Shown: positions 18,440 through 28,297, counted from the first letter of the stretch. The stretch is DNA of 64,000 bases from UTCFX2 sp963788305 (GCA_963788305.1 CAWBGK010000004.1:124001-188000), one strand, 5' to 3'. The notes: generated from the letters alone by a model not told the origin. Numbers and translations are program-made.

Positions 18440-19745
18440 AAGTCCTTATCTTTGATGGTTCGCATTTTGGTGACCCGGTAGTCGAAAGCGTCAAGACCGC
18501 TTTATACCAAACGTTCCAGGCTCGCGGGCCTGGACCTCTGAAACGGTCGTCTTGCGGGAGCAGAAGATCGGCAACTGCGCAGGAGATTTCTTCTGCTGGG
18601 TGCGCTCCCCCGGCGTCTGCAACGTAAATGACGACAACCGGGTAATCGCTGCAGCCGTCTCAGCCTGCGACTTGCTGATATACCTGACTCCCATCACTTT
18701 CGGCGGATATTCCTCTGAGCTCAAACGCATGGTGGACCACCAGATCCAGAACGTGTTGCCCTACTTTGAAGAAGCAGAAAATGAAACCCACCACCAGCGC
18801 CGCTACTCTCGCTACCCGGACTTCTTGGCCGTCGGCTGGATGGACAAGGCAAATCCGTATGCTGAAGCGGTCTTCCGCAACCTGGTCTACCGCAACAGCC
18901 TGAATTTCCACGCCAGGAAGTCGGTCTGTGGATTGGTGATCGGCAGGCATTCGCAGGCGCAGATCAGGCAGAACGCAGAATCCTGGCTTCAGCAGCTCGA
19001 AAGCAGTACGGACTTCCCCCGACCCGAGCTTCCCCTGCCGCCGAACTATTCAACAACACCTGCGCTTGTCCCCCGCCGCGCCGTCTTGCTGGTCGGAAGC
19101 CCTCGCACCCGAAAGAGCACCTCCAATGCCCTTGGTGCTTACCTGATGGAGCGCCTTTCAGCGCATGGACTGGAAACCGAGACCATCCAGGTCTACACCT
19201 CGCTCAGCAATCCCGAAAAAATGAGCCTCTTGCTCGAAAAAGTGGGTGCTTCCGATCTTGTTGTGCTCGCCTTCCCATTATACGTGGACACCCTGCCCGC
19301 TCCGGTGATTTCCCTACTGGAGCAGATTGCCGCTCGCCGTTCCGGGCAGACCTCCCACAACAGCTTTGCGGCGCTCGTTAACTGCGGCTTCCCTGAAACA
19401 AGTCATTGTACAAACGTCCTCGCCGTCTGCACCGAATTCGCTCGTCAGACAGGCACGGAATGGAAGGGCGGTCTCGCCCTTGGAGCTGGAGAAGGAATGA
19501 TCCATGGCACGCCGTTGAATGAGCTCGACGGGCGCGTGATTCCGCTCAAAAACGCCTTGGACCTTGCTGCAGAAGCGCTTGCCGGCGGCCGGCCTATCCC
19601 TGCCCAGGCCAAAGAGCTGCTCGCGAAACCGTTTATCCCCGCCTGGCTCTATCGCTTGATGGGCGTCATCGGCTGGCGGCAGCAGGCAAAGCGCTGGGGC
19701 GCCGTGAAAATGATTAAAAGCAAGCCTTATTACAAGGCAAATTGA
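18436..19745 (+). CDS. two-domain flavodoxin/NADPH-dependent FMN reductase-like protein (one frameshift)
   Basis: The protein starts M-K-V-L-I-F-D-G-S-H-F and, after one frameshift near 18530, continues E-T-V-V-L-R-E-Q-K-I-G-N-C-A-G-D-F-F-C-W and L-L-I-Y-L-T-P-I-T-F-G-G-Y-S-S-E-L-K-R: an FMN reductase domain of about 180 residues. A second flavodoxin-like domain starts at A-V-L-L-V-G-S-P-R-T-R-K-S-T-S (18.08-19.6 kb by coordinate about 19080). A redox role under TetR control is likely, for example quinone or xenobiotic reduction; the substrate is unknown. Confidence 0.75.
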
Positions 19746-19780
19746 AGAATTTATAACCAATCAAACAAGGAGAATTGATC

Positions 19781-20752
19781 ATGACTGAATTACACGTCAT
19801 CTTTGGAACTGGCCCGCTCGGGCGCTCGACGGCAGAAGCTTTACATCAGCAGGGCAGGACCGTCCGCATGGTCAGCCGCTCGGGAAAAATGGAGGCTCCC
19901 CCTGCCGGTGCCGAAGTGATCGCCAGCGACGCTTACGACGCCTCAAAGAACATCGCCGTCACCCGCGGTGCAGCTGCGATTTACCAGTGCGCCCAGCCGC
20001 ACTACTACGAATGGACCGAGAAATTCCCGCCCCTCCAGCGCGCGATCCTCGAAGCTGCGGCTGCAAATCAGGCGAAGCTCGTCGTGGGCGACAACCTCTA
20101 CATGTACGGCCGTTTCACTAGCATCCTGCGTGAGGATTCACCGGTGCAGCCCAGCTCTAAAAAAGGTCGTGTCCGTGCTGCGATGGCGCAGGAGATCCTG
20201 GACGCGCACCAATCTGGCAGGGTCCGGGCCGCAGTTGGGCGGGCTTCCGATTTCTTCGGGCCGTATGATACCGGTCTGACCGCTTATGCGGTCCAACCGG
20301 CCCTCGCCGGCAAGACGGTCAACCTGATGGGCAGCAAGACCCAGCCCCACACCTTCACCTATATCAAAGACTTCGGCAGGCTGCTCGCTGCCCTCGGGAC
20401 GCACGACCAGGCCCTCGGCCAGATCTGGTTTGCGCCGAGCGCTCCCCCGGTCACCCAGGCGGAGTTCGTCCAGCTGTTGGAGACAGAGCTCGGCAGGCCG
20501 GTCAAGAGCCGTGTAGGCGGTCCGCTGCTGATGCGCTTCATCGGCCTGTTCGACAAAGTAGTCGCCGAGACCGTCGAGATGATGTACGAATGGACCGATC
20601 CCTTCGTCGTCGACACCACGAAGGCCCAAAAAGCCTTCGGCCTGGTGCCGACTCCGCTGGCTCAGGCGCTGAGGGAGACGCTGGATTGGTGCCGGGCACA
20701 GGCCAGGTCCCCCATGCCCTGGCTCGAGCCTGAAGCCACACCTGGGGATTGA
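19781..20752 (+). CDS. NAD-dependent epimerase/dehydratase family protein
   Basis: 323 residues of an extended/atypical SDR. The nucleotide motif is V-I-F-G-T-G-P-L-G-R-S-T-A near the N-terminus. The V-V-G-D-N-L-Y-M-Y-G-R-F strand replaces the usual S-S-x-x-V-Y-G, and Y-x-x-x-K is not obvious, so classical epimerase activity is doubtful. ATG 19781 follows AAGGAG 12 bases upstream. It is the third gene of the tetR operon and is followed by a strong terminator. Confidence 0.8.
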   Translation: MTELHVIFGTGPLGRSTAEALHQQGRTVRMVSRSGKMEAPPAGAEVIASDAYDASKNIAVTRGAAAIYQCAQPHYYEWTEKFPPLQRAILEAAAANQAKLVVGDNLYMYGRFTSILREDSPVQPSSKKGRVRAAMAQEILDAHQSGRVRAAVGRASDFFGPYDTGLTAYAVQPALAGKTVNLMGSKTQPHTFTYIKDFGRLLAALGTHDQALGQIWFAPSAPPVTQAEFVQLLETELGRPVKSRVGGPLLMRFIGLFDKVVAETVEMMYEWTDPFVVDTTKAQKAFGLVPTPLAQALRETLDWCRAQARSPMPWLEPEATPGD

Positions 20753-20759
20753 TCTGCTG

Positions 20760-20795
20760 CCAAACGGCGGCCTTCCTTTGAAGGCCGCCGTTTGG
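20760..20795 (+). terminator. terminator of the tetR operon
   Basis: Long inverted repeat CCAAACGGCGGCCTTC / GAAGGCCGCCGTTTGG with a short loop, followed by a T-containing tail (TTTATG). Confidence 0.85.
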
Positions 20796-20833
20796 TTTAT
20801 GAAGATTAAAAATCCTTTTTTACGCCAAAGGTG

Positions 20834-20862
20834 TTGACAAACCTCGAATTCTTTGCTATTAT
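20834..20862 (+). promoter_or_regulatory. sigma-70 promoter of the sugar-acid operon
   Basis: TTGACA (20834-20839) and TATTAT (20857-20862) with a 17-base spacer, about 80 bases before the KDPG aldolase start. Confidence 0.88.
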
Positions 20863-20880
20863 TTCATTACATAAACTGCG

Positions 20881-20897
20881 ATTTCATTCAGTGAAAT
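20881..20897 (+). promoter_or_regulatory. palindromic operator, IclR type
   Basis: ATTTCATTCAGTGAAAT is a perfect 6-5-6 palindrome just behind the promoter, and a further TTATTTCA half-site overlaps the -10 box (20859-20866), pairing with TGAAATAA at 20892-20899. ATTTCA/TGAAAT half-sites resemble IclR-family operators. The IclR gene in this operon (21893) is the likely binder. Confidence 0.7.
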
Positions 20898-20939
20898 AAC
20901 ACCGTGGTCTTTCCACAAATCAATAACAGGAGTAATGCC

Positions 20940-21586
20940 ATGGGCAAGGATGCTGTGCTTGACCAAATCCTGGAAACCGGAGTGATCGCAATCATGCGCG
21001 CCAGCTCCTCGGACCAGCTTCTCGATGCGGCTGAGGCGATCCTGGCAGGCGGCGTCAGTGCAATCGAAGTAACCATGACCACGCCAGACGCGCTGGAAGT
21101 GATCCACCAGGCGACGTTAAAATTCGGCAGCGAGGTCTTGTTCGGGGTCGGTTCTGTGCTGGACAGCGAGACCGCCCGGGCAGCGATCCTGGCTGGCGCC
21201 AAGTTTGTCGTCTGCCCGACGCTGAACCTGGGCACGATCCAGCTTTGCCGGCGCTACAGCGTTCCGGTGATGCCAGGCGCTTATACGCCGACCGAAATCC
21301 TGACCGCCTGGGAGGCTGGCGCGGATATCGTCAAGGTCTTCCCTGCCAGCGCCGGCGGGCCCGGATATATCAAAGCCGTGAAAGGTCCGCTGCCGCAGAT
21401 CAAGCTCGCCGCGGTCGGTGGTGTGAACTTCGAGACAACCTCAGATTTCTTCAAGGCAGGAGTTTCGCGGTCGGGATCGGGGGTGAGCTGGTCAATCAAA
21501 AACTGTTGGACAGGCGCGACTTCAGCGCCATAACAGAGACAGCGCGCAAATTCAGAAGCCTTGCAGACGAAGGTCGTAAAAAATAG
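20940..21586 (+). CDS. eda: 2-dehydro-3-deoxy-phosphogluconate (KDPG) aldolase (one frameshift)
   Basis: About 215 residues. Landmarks: G-V-I-A-I-M-R, E-V-T-M-T-T-P (catalytic Glu region), G-V-G-S-V-L, and the Schiff-base lysine in I-V-K-V-F-P-A-S. One missing base near 21463 breaks the frame; beyond it A-V-G-I-G-G-E-L-V completes the phosphate site. The enzyme splits KDPG to pyruvate and glyceraldehyde 3-phosphate. ATG 20940 is preferred over the out-of-frame ATG at 20935, with AGGAG 7 bases before it. First gene of the operon. Confidence 0.9.
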
Positions 21587-21608
21587 CTCCCAGCTCCAGG
21601 AGGTCCAG

Positions 21609-21896
21609 ATGATTGAACGGCATGTCACATTTGAAGTGTTGAGCGACCGGGCAAAAGACTTCGAAGAAATATTCATAAATGAATACCGATCCGCCATGAG
21701 CCGCATGGCGGGTTTTGTTCGGGTCGAGCTGCTGTGCGAGCACGATTCGCCGCTGCTTTATAAAATGATCATTCGCTTTGAGACCCTCGATTCGGCGGCC
21801 GCCTGGCGGGCCTCATCCGAACATCAGACGCTCTCCCCCAGGTTGAAAGCCTGCTATTCTTCTAGCCAGGTTCAGGTCTACCAGGTTATCGCATGA
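21609..21896 (+). CDS. ABM-domain (antibiotic biosynthesis monooxygenase-like) small protein
   Basis: 95 residues beginning M-I-E-R-H-V-T-F-E-V with F-E-E-I-F-I-N-E-Y-R and Y-K-M-I-I-R-F-E-T-L-D, the ferredoxin-like fold of ABM proteins. These act as small monooxygenases, epimerases or unknown helpers. The stop overlaps the IclR start (ATGA). Its role in sugar-acid use is unknown. Confidence 0.7.
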   Translation: MIERHVTFEVLSDRAKDFEEIFINEYRSAMSRMAGFVRVELLCEHDSPLLYKMIIRFETLDSAAAWRASSEHQTLSPRLKACYSSSQVQVYQVIA

Positions 21897-22738
21897 GCAG
21901 ATCGGGGAATTCCACAGGCAAAGAAGATCCGCGCTACAACATCCGCGTCCTCGACCGGGCATTTCGGATTCTCTCCTTGCTGACGGACGCCAAGCCGCGC
22001 ACCCTCGCCGAGATTTCAGAGAGCATCGACCTGAACCCCAGCACGACCTTTCGAATGCTTTCCACGCTGTGCTATCACCGCTATGTCCAGCGCAATGAAA
22101 TGAGCAGCCAGTACCAGCTCGGCCTGGCCTGTCTGGAGCTCGCCCAGGGTTACGCTTCCGGCGACAACCTGCGCAGCGTCGCTCTCGCCGAGCTCGAGGC
22201 GCTGCGCGACGAGACCAAGGAGACCGTCCACCTGGTCGTGCTCGACCAGATGCAGGTCGTCTACATCGAAAAAATCCCGGGGCTGCATGCGATTGGCTTG
22301 ATGTCTTCCGGCGTGGGCCGGCAGGCGCCGGCTTACTGTACCGGCGTCGGCAAGGTGCTGCTTGCCTACCAGAAAGAAGACCTGATCCGTGAGTTCTATC
22401 AAAAACATGGGATGACCCGGTTTACGAACACCACGGTCAAGGATCTCGAGCACCTGATCGCCCAGCTTGAGATCATCCGCAGCCAGGGATTTGCGCTCGA
22501 TAAGGGCGAACATGAGGACGAAGTCCGCTGTGTGGCCGCGCCGATCTTCGATCGCAGCGCAGGTGCAGTTGCAGCGGTCAGCATTTCAGGCCCGGCCCTG
22601 CGTATGGATCCAATTGAGCAGAACACGGAATTGATCCAGAAAGTGAAAGAGACCGCCAGGCTGATCTCCACCCAGCTGGGGTATCGGCCGGCATATCACG
22701 AAACTGAGAATGGAGAAACCAATGCGAAAAATCATTAA
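21893..22738 (+). CDS. IclR-family transcriptional regulator
   Basis: 281 residues. The N-terminal winged helix carries R-T-L-A-E-I-S-E-S-I-D-L-N-P-S-T-T-F-R; the C-terminal effector domain has the usual V-V-Y-I-E-K-I-P-G, G-R-Q-A-P-A-Y-C-T-G-V-G-K-V-L-L-A and G-F-A-L-D-K-G-E-H-E-D-E-V-R-C-V-A-A-P-I-F. IclR regulators of KDG/KDPG operons (KdgR type) respond to KDG. The palindrome at 20881 is its probable operator. Confidence 0.93.
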   Translation: MSRSGNSTGKEDPRYNIRVLDRAFRILSLLTDAKPRTLAEISESIDLNPSTTFRMLSTLCYHRYVQRNEMSSQYQLGLACLELAQGYASGDNLRSVALAELEALRDETKETVHLVVLDQMQVVYIEKIPGLHAIGLMSSGVGRQAPAYCTGVGKVLLAYQKEDLIREFYQKHGMTRFTNTTVKDLEHLIAQLEIIRSQGFALDKGEHEDEVRCVAAPIFDRSAGAVAAVSISGPALRMDPIEQNTELIQKVKETARLISTQLGYRPAYHETENGETNAKNH

Positions 22739-23402
22739 TACCCGCCAGCAGAGCCCCGATCCCGAAATTCTCGCGGGATTCCAGGCGCTGCTGAAGGTTT
22801 ACAGCCCGTCATGTGTCGTTGCCGACGCCCAGGAACGGGCAGGCGTGATGCGCTCGTTCTTGCGGCCGCTCACCAAAGAAACCCGCTTCGTGGGCCCGGC
22901 TCTCACCGTCCGGTTGGAGCCGGGAAACCAGGTCGACTGCCTGGATGCCCTCTCGGTCGCCCAACCCGGGGACGTGATCGTCGTCGACGCAGCCGGCGAG
23001 ACCGAGACCTCCATTTGGGGCGGCCTCATGTCCGGGCTGTGCAAGATGAAAGGTGTGCTCGGCGCGGTCGTCGACGGTGCGATCCGCGACACCGACGAAA
23101 CCCGCGACCTGGGCTTTCAGATCTTCTCGAAGGCGATCGTGCCGCGCTCCACGCATTCCCCTTATTCCGGCAGGATGGAGCCGATCGAGATTAACGTCCC
23201 GATTCAATGCGCCGGTGTGCTGGTCAGGCCAGGTGATCTGGTGCTTGGGGATGAGATCGGCGTGGTGGTGATCCCGCTCGAGGACTCTGCTCGGGTGCTC
23301 GAGTTGGCTCGCTCTCAGGCCGAAAAAGAAGAGCTTACCCGCGCCAAGATTCGCGAAGGCAAGACTGTAGAACAACTGCTGGCGGAATTCGGGCGATTGT
23401 GA
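22722..23402 (+). CDS. RraA-like / HMG-CHA aldolase-type protein
   Basis: 226 residues of the RraA fold. G-G-L-M-S-G-L-C-K-M-K-G and G-A-V-V-D-G-A-I-R-D-T-D carry the conserved glycine loop and the Arg-Asp pair used for pyruvate and metal binding in 4-hydroxy-4-methyl-2-oxoglutarate aldolases. ATG 22722 is chosen for its GGAG site six bases upstream; it overlaps the iclR end by 17 bases. It could cleave a 4-hydroxy-2-oxo acid, which fits a sugar-acid operon, but members with unknown roles are common. Confidence 0.82.
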   Translation: MRKIINTRQQSPDPEILAGFQALLKVYSPSCVVADAQERAGVMRSFLRPLTKETRFVGPALTVRLEPGNQVDCLDALSVAQPGDVIVVDAAGETETSIWGGLMSGLCKMKGVLGAVVDGAIRDTDETRDLGFQIFSKAIVPRSTHSPYSGRMEPIEINVPIQCAGVLVRPGDLVLGDEIGVVVIPLEDSARVLELARSQAEKEELTRAKIREGKTVEQLLAEFGRL

Positions 23403-23461
23403 CCTGCTTGAACTTTAAATGGAATCGGAATTATAAATAAGGACTTCAAAAAGGAGACTGG

Positions 23462-24644
23462 ATGATGACAAAAATGGATACGGTACGACTTGAGCGGCTG
23501 CAGCAGAAAATGGCCAATGAGGATCTGGCGGCGTTGGTGTGCCGCCTGCCCGAGAACGTGGTTTACCTCACCGATTACTGGCCTCATCATGGATTTTCGG
23601 TCGCCGTGCTTCCTCGCGAGGGCAAGCCGATGCTCTTTCTGCCGGAGGTCGAGCTGGATTACTCGGATCCGGAGTGGGCAGATGCGATGCCGTTTGGTTG
23701 GGGCTTGTTGAAAGACGGCGATCTGTATGATAACTACAGGCGCCTGCTCGGGCTGGCAGTTCAAAAACTCGGCTTGAAAGGCAAGCGCGTCGGCGTCGAG
23801 CAGAGTTTTGAAGTCGTCGCCCCCACGTACCGCTTTGCCGAGCCGGTCGTCCCGGCTAAACCCTGGGCAGACCTCCTGAATATTGTATTTGGGGAGTCGA
23901 CGCTGGTCGATATCACAGGTTTCATCCAGGGTGTGCGCGCCGTAAAAAGCGATTACGAGTTGGCTAAGCTGCGCCTGGCGAATGAAGTCTCTGAAAGCGC
24001 ATCTTGGAAAAGCCCTGGATAAGTTAGAGCCTGGGATGAGTGAAGCCCACCTCGGTGCGATGGTGGAGTTCCACGTCCGCGCCGATGGCCCGGGCTATAA
24101 AGGCGCCCGCCTGACCCGCTCGCTCTGCGAAGTGGGAGCCGGCCCGGTCGACAGCACGAAAGGCACGCTGCTCGTCCCTTCGACCCCCTATATCATCCAG
24201 GAAGGCGATTTTGTGATGGTCGAGACGGCCACGGTGGTGGACGGCTACTGGTCCGACCTGACCTATATGGCCGTCGCCGGCAAGCCGAACGACCGCCAGG
24301 TGGAGGTTTACAATCACCTGCTCACCGCCCAGCAGGCTGCTGCAGCCCAGATGCGCGCCGGCGCTTCATTCGATGACCCGGACAAAGCCGCCCGCAGCTA
24401 TCTCACGAAGGTCGGCCTGGGCGAGTACTTTGTACACATCACGGGTCACGGCGTTGGGCTGCGCTACCATGAGTTCATCCCGTTCCTGATGCCCGGTTCG
24501 GTCGGCACCCTGGAAAAAGGCATGGTCAGCAGCGTCGAGCCAGGGGTCTATATCCCCGATTTCGGCGGATTGCGGATCGAAGACAACGTGGCAGTTGGAG
24601 CAGATGGGCCGGTTTTCCTGTCCACCCCGCGCAAACCGTGGTGA
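23462..24644 (+). CDS. M24 peptidase / creatinase-like protein (one frameshift)
   Basis: About 394 residues: an N-terminal creatinase-like domain (residues 1-150) and a pita-bread M24 domain. One frameshift near 23990 separates them. Metal-site positions are V-V-D-G-Y-W-S-D-L-T, I-T-G-H-G-V-G-L, S-S-V-E-P-G-V-Y and G-L-R-I-E-D-N. The first metal aspartate of proline peptidases (11 residues before the S-D-L aspartate) is a glutamate here (V-E-T-A-T), so the site is altered. Xaa-Pro peptidase or a creatinase-type hydrolase; location in a sugar operon suggests a non-peptide substrate. Confidence 0.75.
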
Positions 24645-24680
24645 GCTCTCTGTCGTTGCAAAGAGGCTGCTCTCCCCGAA

Positions 24681-25010
24681 GGACCTGTCCCGAGCGCAGC
24701 GAAGGACCTGTCCCGAGCGCAGCGAAGGACCTGTCCCGAGCGCAGCGAAGGACCTGTCCCGAGCGCAGCGAAGGACCTGTCCCGAGCGCAGCGAAGGACC
24801 TGTCCCGAGCGCAGCGAAGGACCTGTCCCGAGCGCAGCGAAGGACCTGTCCCAGCGCAGCGAAGGACCTGTCCCGAGCGCAGCGAAGGACCTGTCCCGAG
24901 CGCAGCGAAGGACCTGTCCCGAGCGCAGCGAAGGACCTGTCCCGAGCGCAGCGAAGGACCTGTCCCGAGCGCAGCGAAGGACCTGTCCCGGCGCAGCGAA
25001 GGACCTGTCC
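24681..25010 (+). repeat. 23-bp tandem repeat, 15 copies
   Basis: The unit GGACCTGTCCCGAGCGCAGC plus GAA is repeated head to tail, starting at 24681, 24704, 24727, 24750, 24773, 24796, 24819, 24842, 24864, 24887, 24910, 24933, 24956, 24979 and 25001. Two units are 22 bp because a G or an A is missing; the last is partial. Within the unit GGACCTGTCC and CGAGCGCAGCG are each near-palindromic. It fills the gap between the M24 gene and the SDR gene. As 23 is not a multiple of three, reading frames through it are by-products, not genes. Confidence 0.95.
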
Positions 25011-25091
25011 ACGTACTCTGTGGAGCATTCTACCATTTACATCATTGGCTGAATTAATGGAATTCAGAACACAGAAAAAAGGAGCTGCTTT

Positions 25092-25864
25092 ATGAAACTA
25101 AAAGATCGAGTAGCAATCGTGACAGGCGGCGCAAAGGGCATCGGCTGGGGGATCGTCAAGGTCCTCGTCCAGGAAGGCGCAAAAGTAGTCGTGGTCGACT
25201 GGGACGCCGCAAACGGCGAAAAGACTGCCGGCAGAGATGCGCAAAGCCGGTGGCGATGCCATCTTCGTGCTATACCGACGTCTCCAACGAAGACAGGTCA
25301 AGGCGATGGTCCAGAAAACCCTGGACCACTACGGGCGGATCGATATCCTGGTGAACGACGCCGGTATCGGTGTTTACAAGTCCGTGCTGGATACCTCGAG
25401 CCGAGGACTGGGACCGCTGCCTTGCCGTCAACTTGAAGGGACAGTTCTTGTGCGCAAAATACGTCATCCCGCACATGCAGGCCATCGGCAAAGGCACTAT
25501 CGTCAACATCTCTTCGGTGCATTCCTTCCAGACCGTCAACGGCATCGCACCCTATGGGCTTCCAAAGGCGGCATCACCGCCCTGACCCGCAACATGGCGA
25601 TCGACTACGGGCCGACTATCCGGGTCAATTCGATCGCCCCGGGCTGGGTGCTTACCCCGCTCATCCAGGGCATCTTCGACAGCTACGACGACCCGGCCGA
25701 AACAGCAGCGCCAGACCGAGCGCCGCCAGGTGATGAAGCGCATCGGCGTGCCGGAAGATATCGGCTACGCGGTTGCTTTCCTGGTCAGCGACGAGGCCTC
25801 CTTCATCACCGGCACCCAGCTCTATGTGGACGGCGGCCTGACTGCGCAGCTCGAGACCTGGTGA
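25092..25864 (+). CDS. short-chain dehydrogenase/reductase, sugar-acid type (frameshifted)
   Basis: About 257 residues. V-A-I-V-T-G-G-A-K-G-I-G-W-G-I is the NAD(P) glycine motif, I-D-I-L-V-N-D-A-G-I the second strand, I-V-N-I-S-S-V-H-S-F the catalytic serine strand and A-P-Y-G-A-S-K-G-G-I the Y-x-x-x-K site, with a conserved G-A-S-K after repair of a missing G near 25556. Six or so single-base indels (near 25233, 25270, 25292, 25395, 25557, 25697). In this operon it probably oxidises a sugar acid at C5 or C3. Confidence 0.82.
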
Positions 25865-25884
25865 GCGATGAAAGGAGTGAGGCT

Positions 25885-27064
25885 ATGGCTGATGACAGAC
25901 TGCGTTTTAATATCACCAAAGACGACCTGAGCGAGTTTGCCTCCAAAGGACCGGCTTTCGTCACTTTTGGCGAGACCATGGTGCGCGAGACGCCCTGCGA
26001 TATGCAGCGCCTGGAGAGCACCCGCCAGGTCCATCTCTCTCTGGCCGGGAGCGAGTTCACGCTGCTGCATGACGCTGGCTCGTTTCGGCATCCCAACCGC
26101 CTATATCACCCGCGTCCCGGACAATCCCTACGGCTGGCTGCTGCGCGATACCGCCCGCAGCCAGGGGATCAGCACCGACCACTTCGTTTGGGCCCCGAAA
26201 GCTGAACCGATCGGGCGGCTGCTGTACGAGTTGGGGCGCACGCCGCGCAAGAGCGTTGCCTACTACCAGCGCATGTACTCGGCTGCCAGCCGCCTGGGAG
26301 CCGGGATGGTCGATTGGGGCAGCGCATTGCGCGACTGCCGCGTTGTTCCATACCTCCGGGATCAGCTTCGGGCTGTCGACCCACAGCAAATACGAGCGCA
26401 ACTACCTGCTCGAAGCATTCCTGGAAGCGGTCGATCACAAGCCCGAAGCTGCCATGGTCGGGATGGACTTCAACTACCGCGCCACGCTTGTGGACACCCG
26501 GAACAGTGCCGCGCGACCATGACCCCGCTCCTGAAACAGCATGTCGACATCCTGATCACGACGATCGAAGACATGGCCGCCCTGTTCGGGATCAGCTGCG
26601 GGCAGCTATTCCGCCGAGCAGATCGACAAAGGTGACATCGGCGAGCTGACCGACGAGCGATATCCAGGCTTTTGCAGCTCAGGTGATCGGATCAGTTTGA
26701 CACCCGAATCGTCGCGATCACCATCCGCTACCCCGACACCTTCGAGCAGCAGCGCTGGGAGACAGCCGTGATCGATTCCAGCGGCGACTTTTTCCGCTCG
26801 CCATCGGTCAAATCGATGGTCTGATGGACCGGCTGGGCGGCGGAGACACCTGGAACGGCGGCTTCTACTATGGCTTGCTGACGGAGGGCTTCAACAGCCG
26901 ACGGCATGCAGAAAGGCCTGCTGGTCGGCGATGCGGCCACCCGCATCAAGCAGACGCTGATGTTCGACCTGCCGATCGTCACGAAAAGCGAGGTGCAGGA
27001 CCTGATGAAGGCAGATGTGCTCGGCGGCGGCAAGCGCGTCGCCAGATGGGAATATATATCGTGA
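25885..27064 (+). CDS. PfkB-family sugar kinase, probably 2-keto-3-deoxygluconate kinase (frameshifted)
   Basis: About 390 residues. F-V-T-F-G-E-T-M-V-R starts the ribokinase fold; F-G-I-P-T-A-Y-I-T-R-V-P-D-N-P-Y-G and G-M-D-F-N-Y-R-A-T-L-W follow, and the catalytic motif D-R-L-G-G-G-D-T-W-N-G-G-F replaces the usual D-T-x-G-A-G-D. Phosphorylation of KDG would give the substrate of the aldolase at 20940. Roughly nine single-base indels lie between 26077 and 26900; the end at TGA 27062 is inferred from the restored frame. Confidence 0.78.
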
Positions 27065-27130
27065 GACTGGGTTTGTCCAGCCGACAGCCCGCTCCCTAGT
27101 CAACCGATGATGCATAAGAGGAGAAATGGA

Positions 27131-28183
27131 ATGAAGAACAAAATTGTACGTTCTTGATTGGCTTGCTTGTCGTCCTGGCCCTCATCCTGGGCGCCTGCGC
27201 CCCTGCCGCCACCCCCACCCCCGAAGCCGCACACCGGCTGAGCCGGCTGCACCGGCCGAGCCGGCCGCACCGGCTGCCTCGGACTGAAGAGTATATCTAC
27301 GTCTCGGCGATGGGCAACCTGGAATTCTTCAACGCCCACAAGTACGGCTGGAGCATGGGGCGGCGATGCACTGGGCGTCACCGCCACGTACGTCGGCCCG
27401 GCCGAATACGACATGAACGCCATGGTGGCTGCCTTCGACCAGGCGATCGCCAAGAAACCGGCGGGCATCTGCATCTTCGCGGTCGAGCCGATCCTGCAGC
27501 CTGAGATCGACAAGGCCACGGACGCCGGCATCCCGGTCGTGACCATCCTGGGAGACCTGCCGGATTCACAAGCGCATCGCCTACGTCGGCTCCTACCAGC
27601 GCGACCTGGGCTACACCGGCGGCATGGCGATCTCTGAAGCGCTGGGCGGTAAGGGCAAAGTTGCGATCCTGAGCATCCCGGGTGTCCAGATGTTCGACGA
27701 CCGTGAGGCCGGTTTCCGTGAGGCCTTCGCAAAGTTCCCGGTATCGAGGTCGTCCAGGTCGGCGACACCAAGGCTGATACCGTGACCGCGGTCAACGTCG
27801 CCAAAGACATCATGAATGCCAATCCGGACCTGGCAGCTTTTGTCGGCACCGACTCGACCGCCGGGATCGGCGCTGCCACAGCAGTGGAAGAAGCCGGCAA
27901 GAAGGGCCAGGTCAAAGTGGTCGCGATGGACCGCAACTCTGACATCCTGCAGAAGATCAAAGAAGGCACCCTGACCGGCACCGTCGCCCAGGACGACGCC
28001 GCCATGGCCTTCTGGTGCCTGCAGACGCTCTACAACTACAAGCACTTCCAGGCGCCGCTCACCACCGATAACAAGGCCGCCGGCGTTACCACCGGTCCAA
28101 CCAGCTTGTTCACGTGGACGAACTACGTCGACTCGACCAACGTCGATTACTTCCTGGCTGCAAATGAGATCTATGCCAAGTAA
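27131..28183 (+). CDS. sugar ABC transporter substrate-binding lipoprotein 1 (frameshifted)
   Basis: Starts M-K-N-K-I-V; after a missing or extra base near 27150 comes a hydrophobic stretch and the lipobox L-I-L-G-A-C-A, then an Ala/Pro/Thr linker. The mature domain is a ribose-type binding protein (I-Y-V-S-A-M-G-N-L-E-F, A-A-F-D-Q-A-I-A-K-K-P, F-V-G-T-D-S-T-A-G-I-G-A-A-T-A). It is anchored outside the cell membrane and feeds the ATPase/permease pair that follows. Indels near 27150, 27235, 27285, 27362, 27567 and 27737. Confidence 0.85.
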
Positions 28184-28196
28184 GCCATAAGAACGC

Positions 28197-28224
28197 ATAG
28201 GGCGGGCGCACCTGCCCGCCCTAT
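28197..28224 (+). promoter_or_regulatory. hairpin between binding-protein and ATPase genes
   Basis: ATAGGGCGGGCG...CGCCCTAT forms a stem with GGCGGGC/GCCCGCC arms and a short ACCT loop, with no T-run behind it. Such stems after binding-protein genes stabilise the upstream mRNA or partly stop transcription, giving more binding protein than transporter. Confidence 0.65.
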
Positions 28225-28297
28225 CCTGATGAAAGAACGAAGGAAATTAAAGCAATTATCCAATTTATAGCACGGCTACCTCTTAAGATGGTGAGCA

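Noticed and set aside
17738..20752. tetR-flavoprotein-epimerase genes as cargo of the intron
   Set aside because: They lie outside the intron's 3' end and have their own promoter, operators and terminator; group II introns do not normally carry such cargo.
24681..25010. Possible CRISPR array
   Set aside because: Units follow each other without spacers and no cas genes are present.
24595..25095. Open frames on both strands (130-220 codons) rich in R-T-C-P-E-R-S-E-G-P repeats
   Set aside because: They arise from the 23-bp tandem repeat, which is open in several frames at once, and they run out of the 3' end of the M24 gene; no start context or family.
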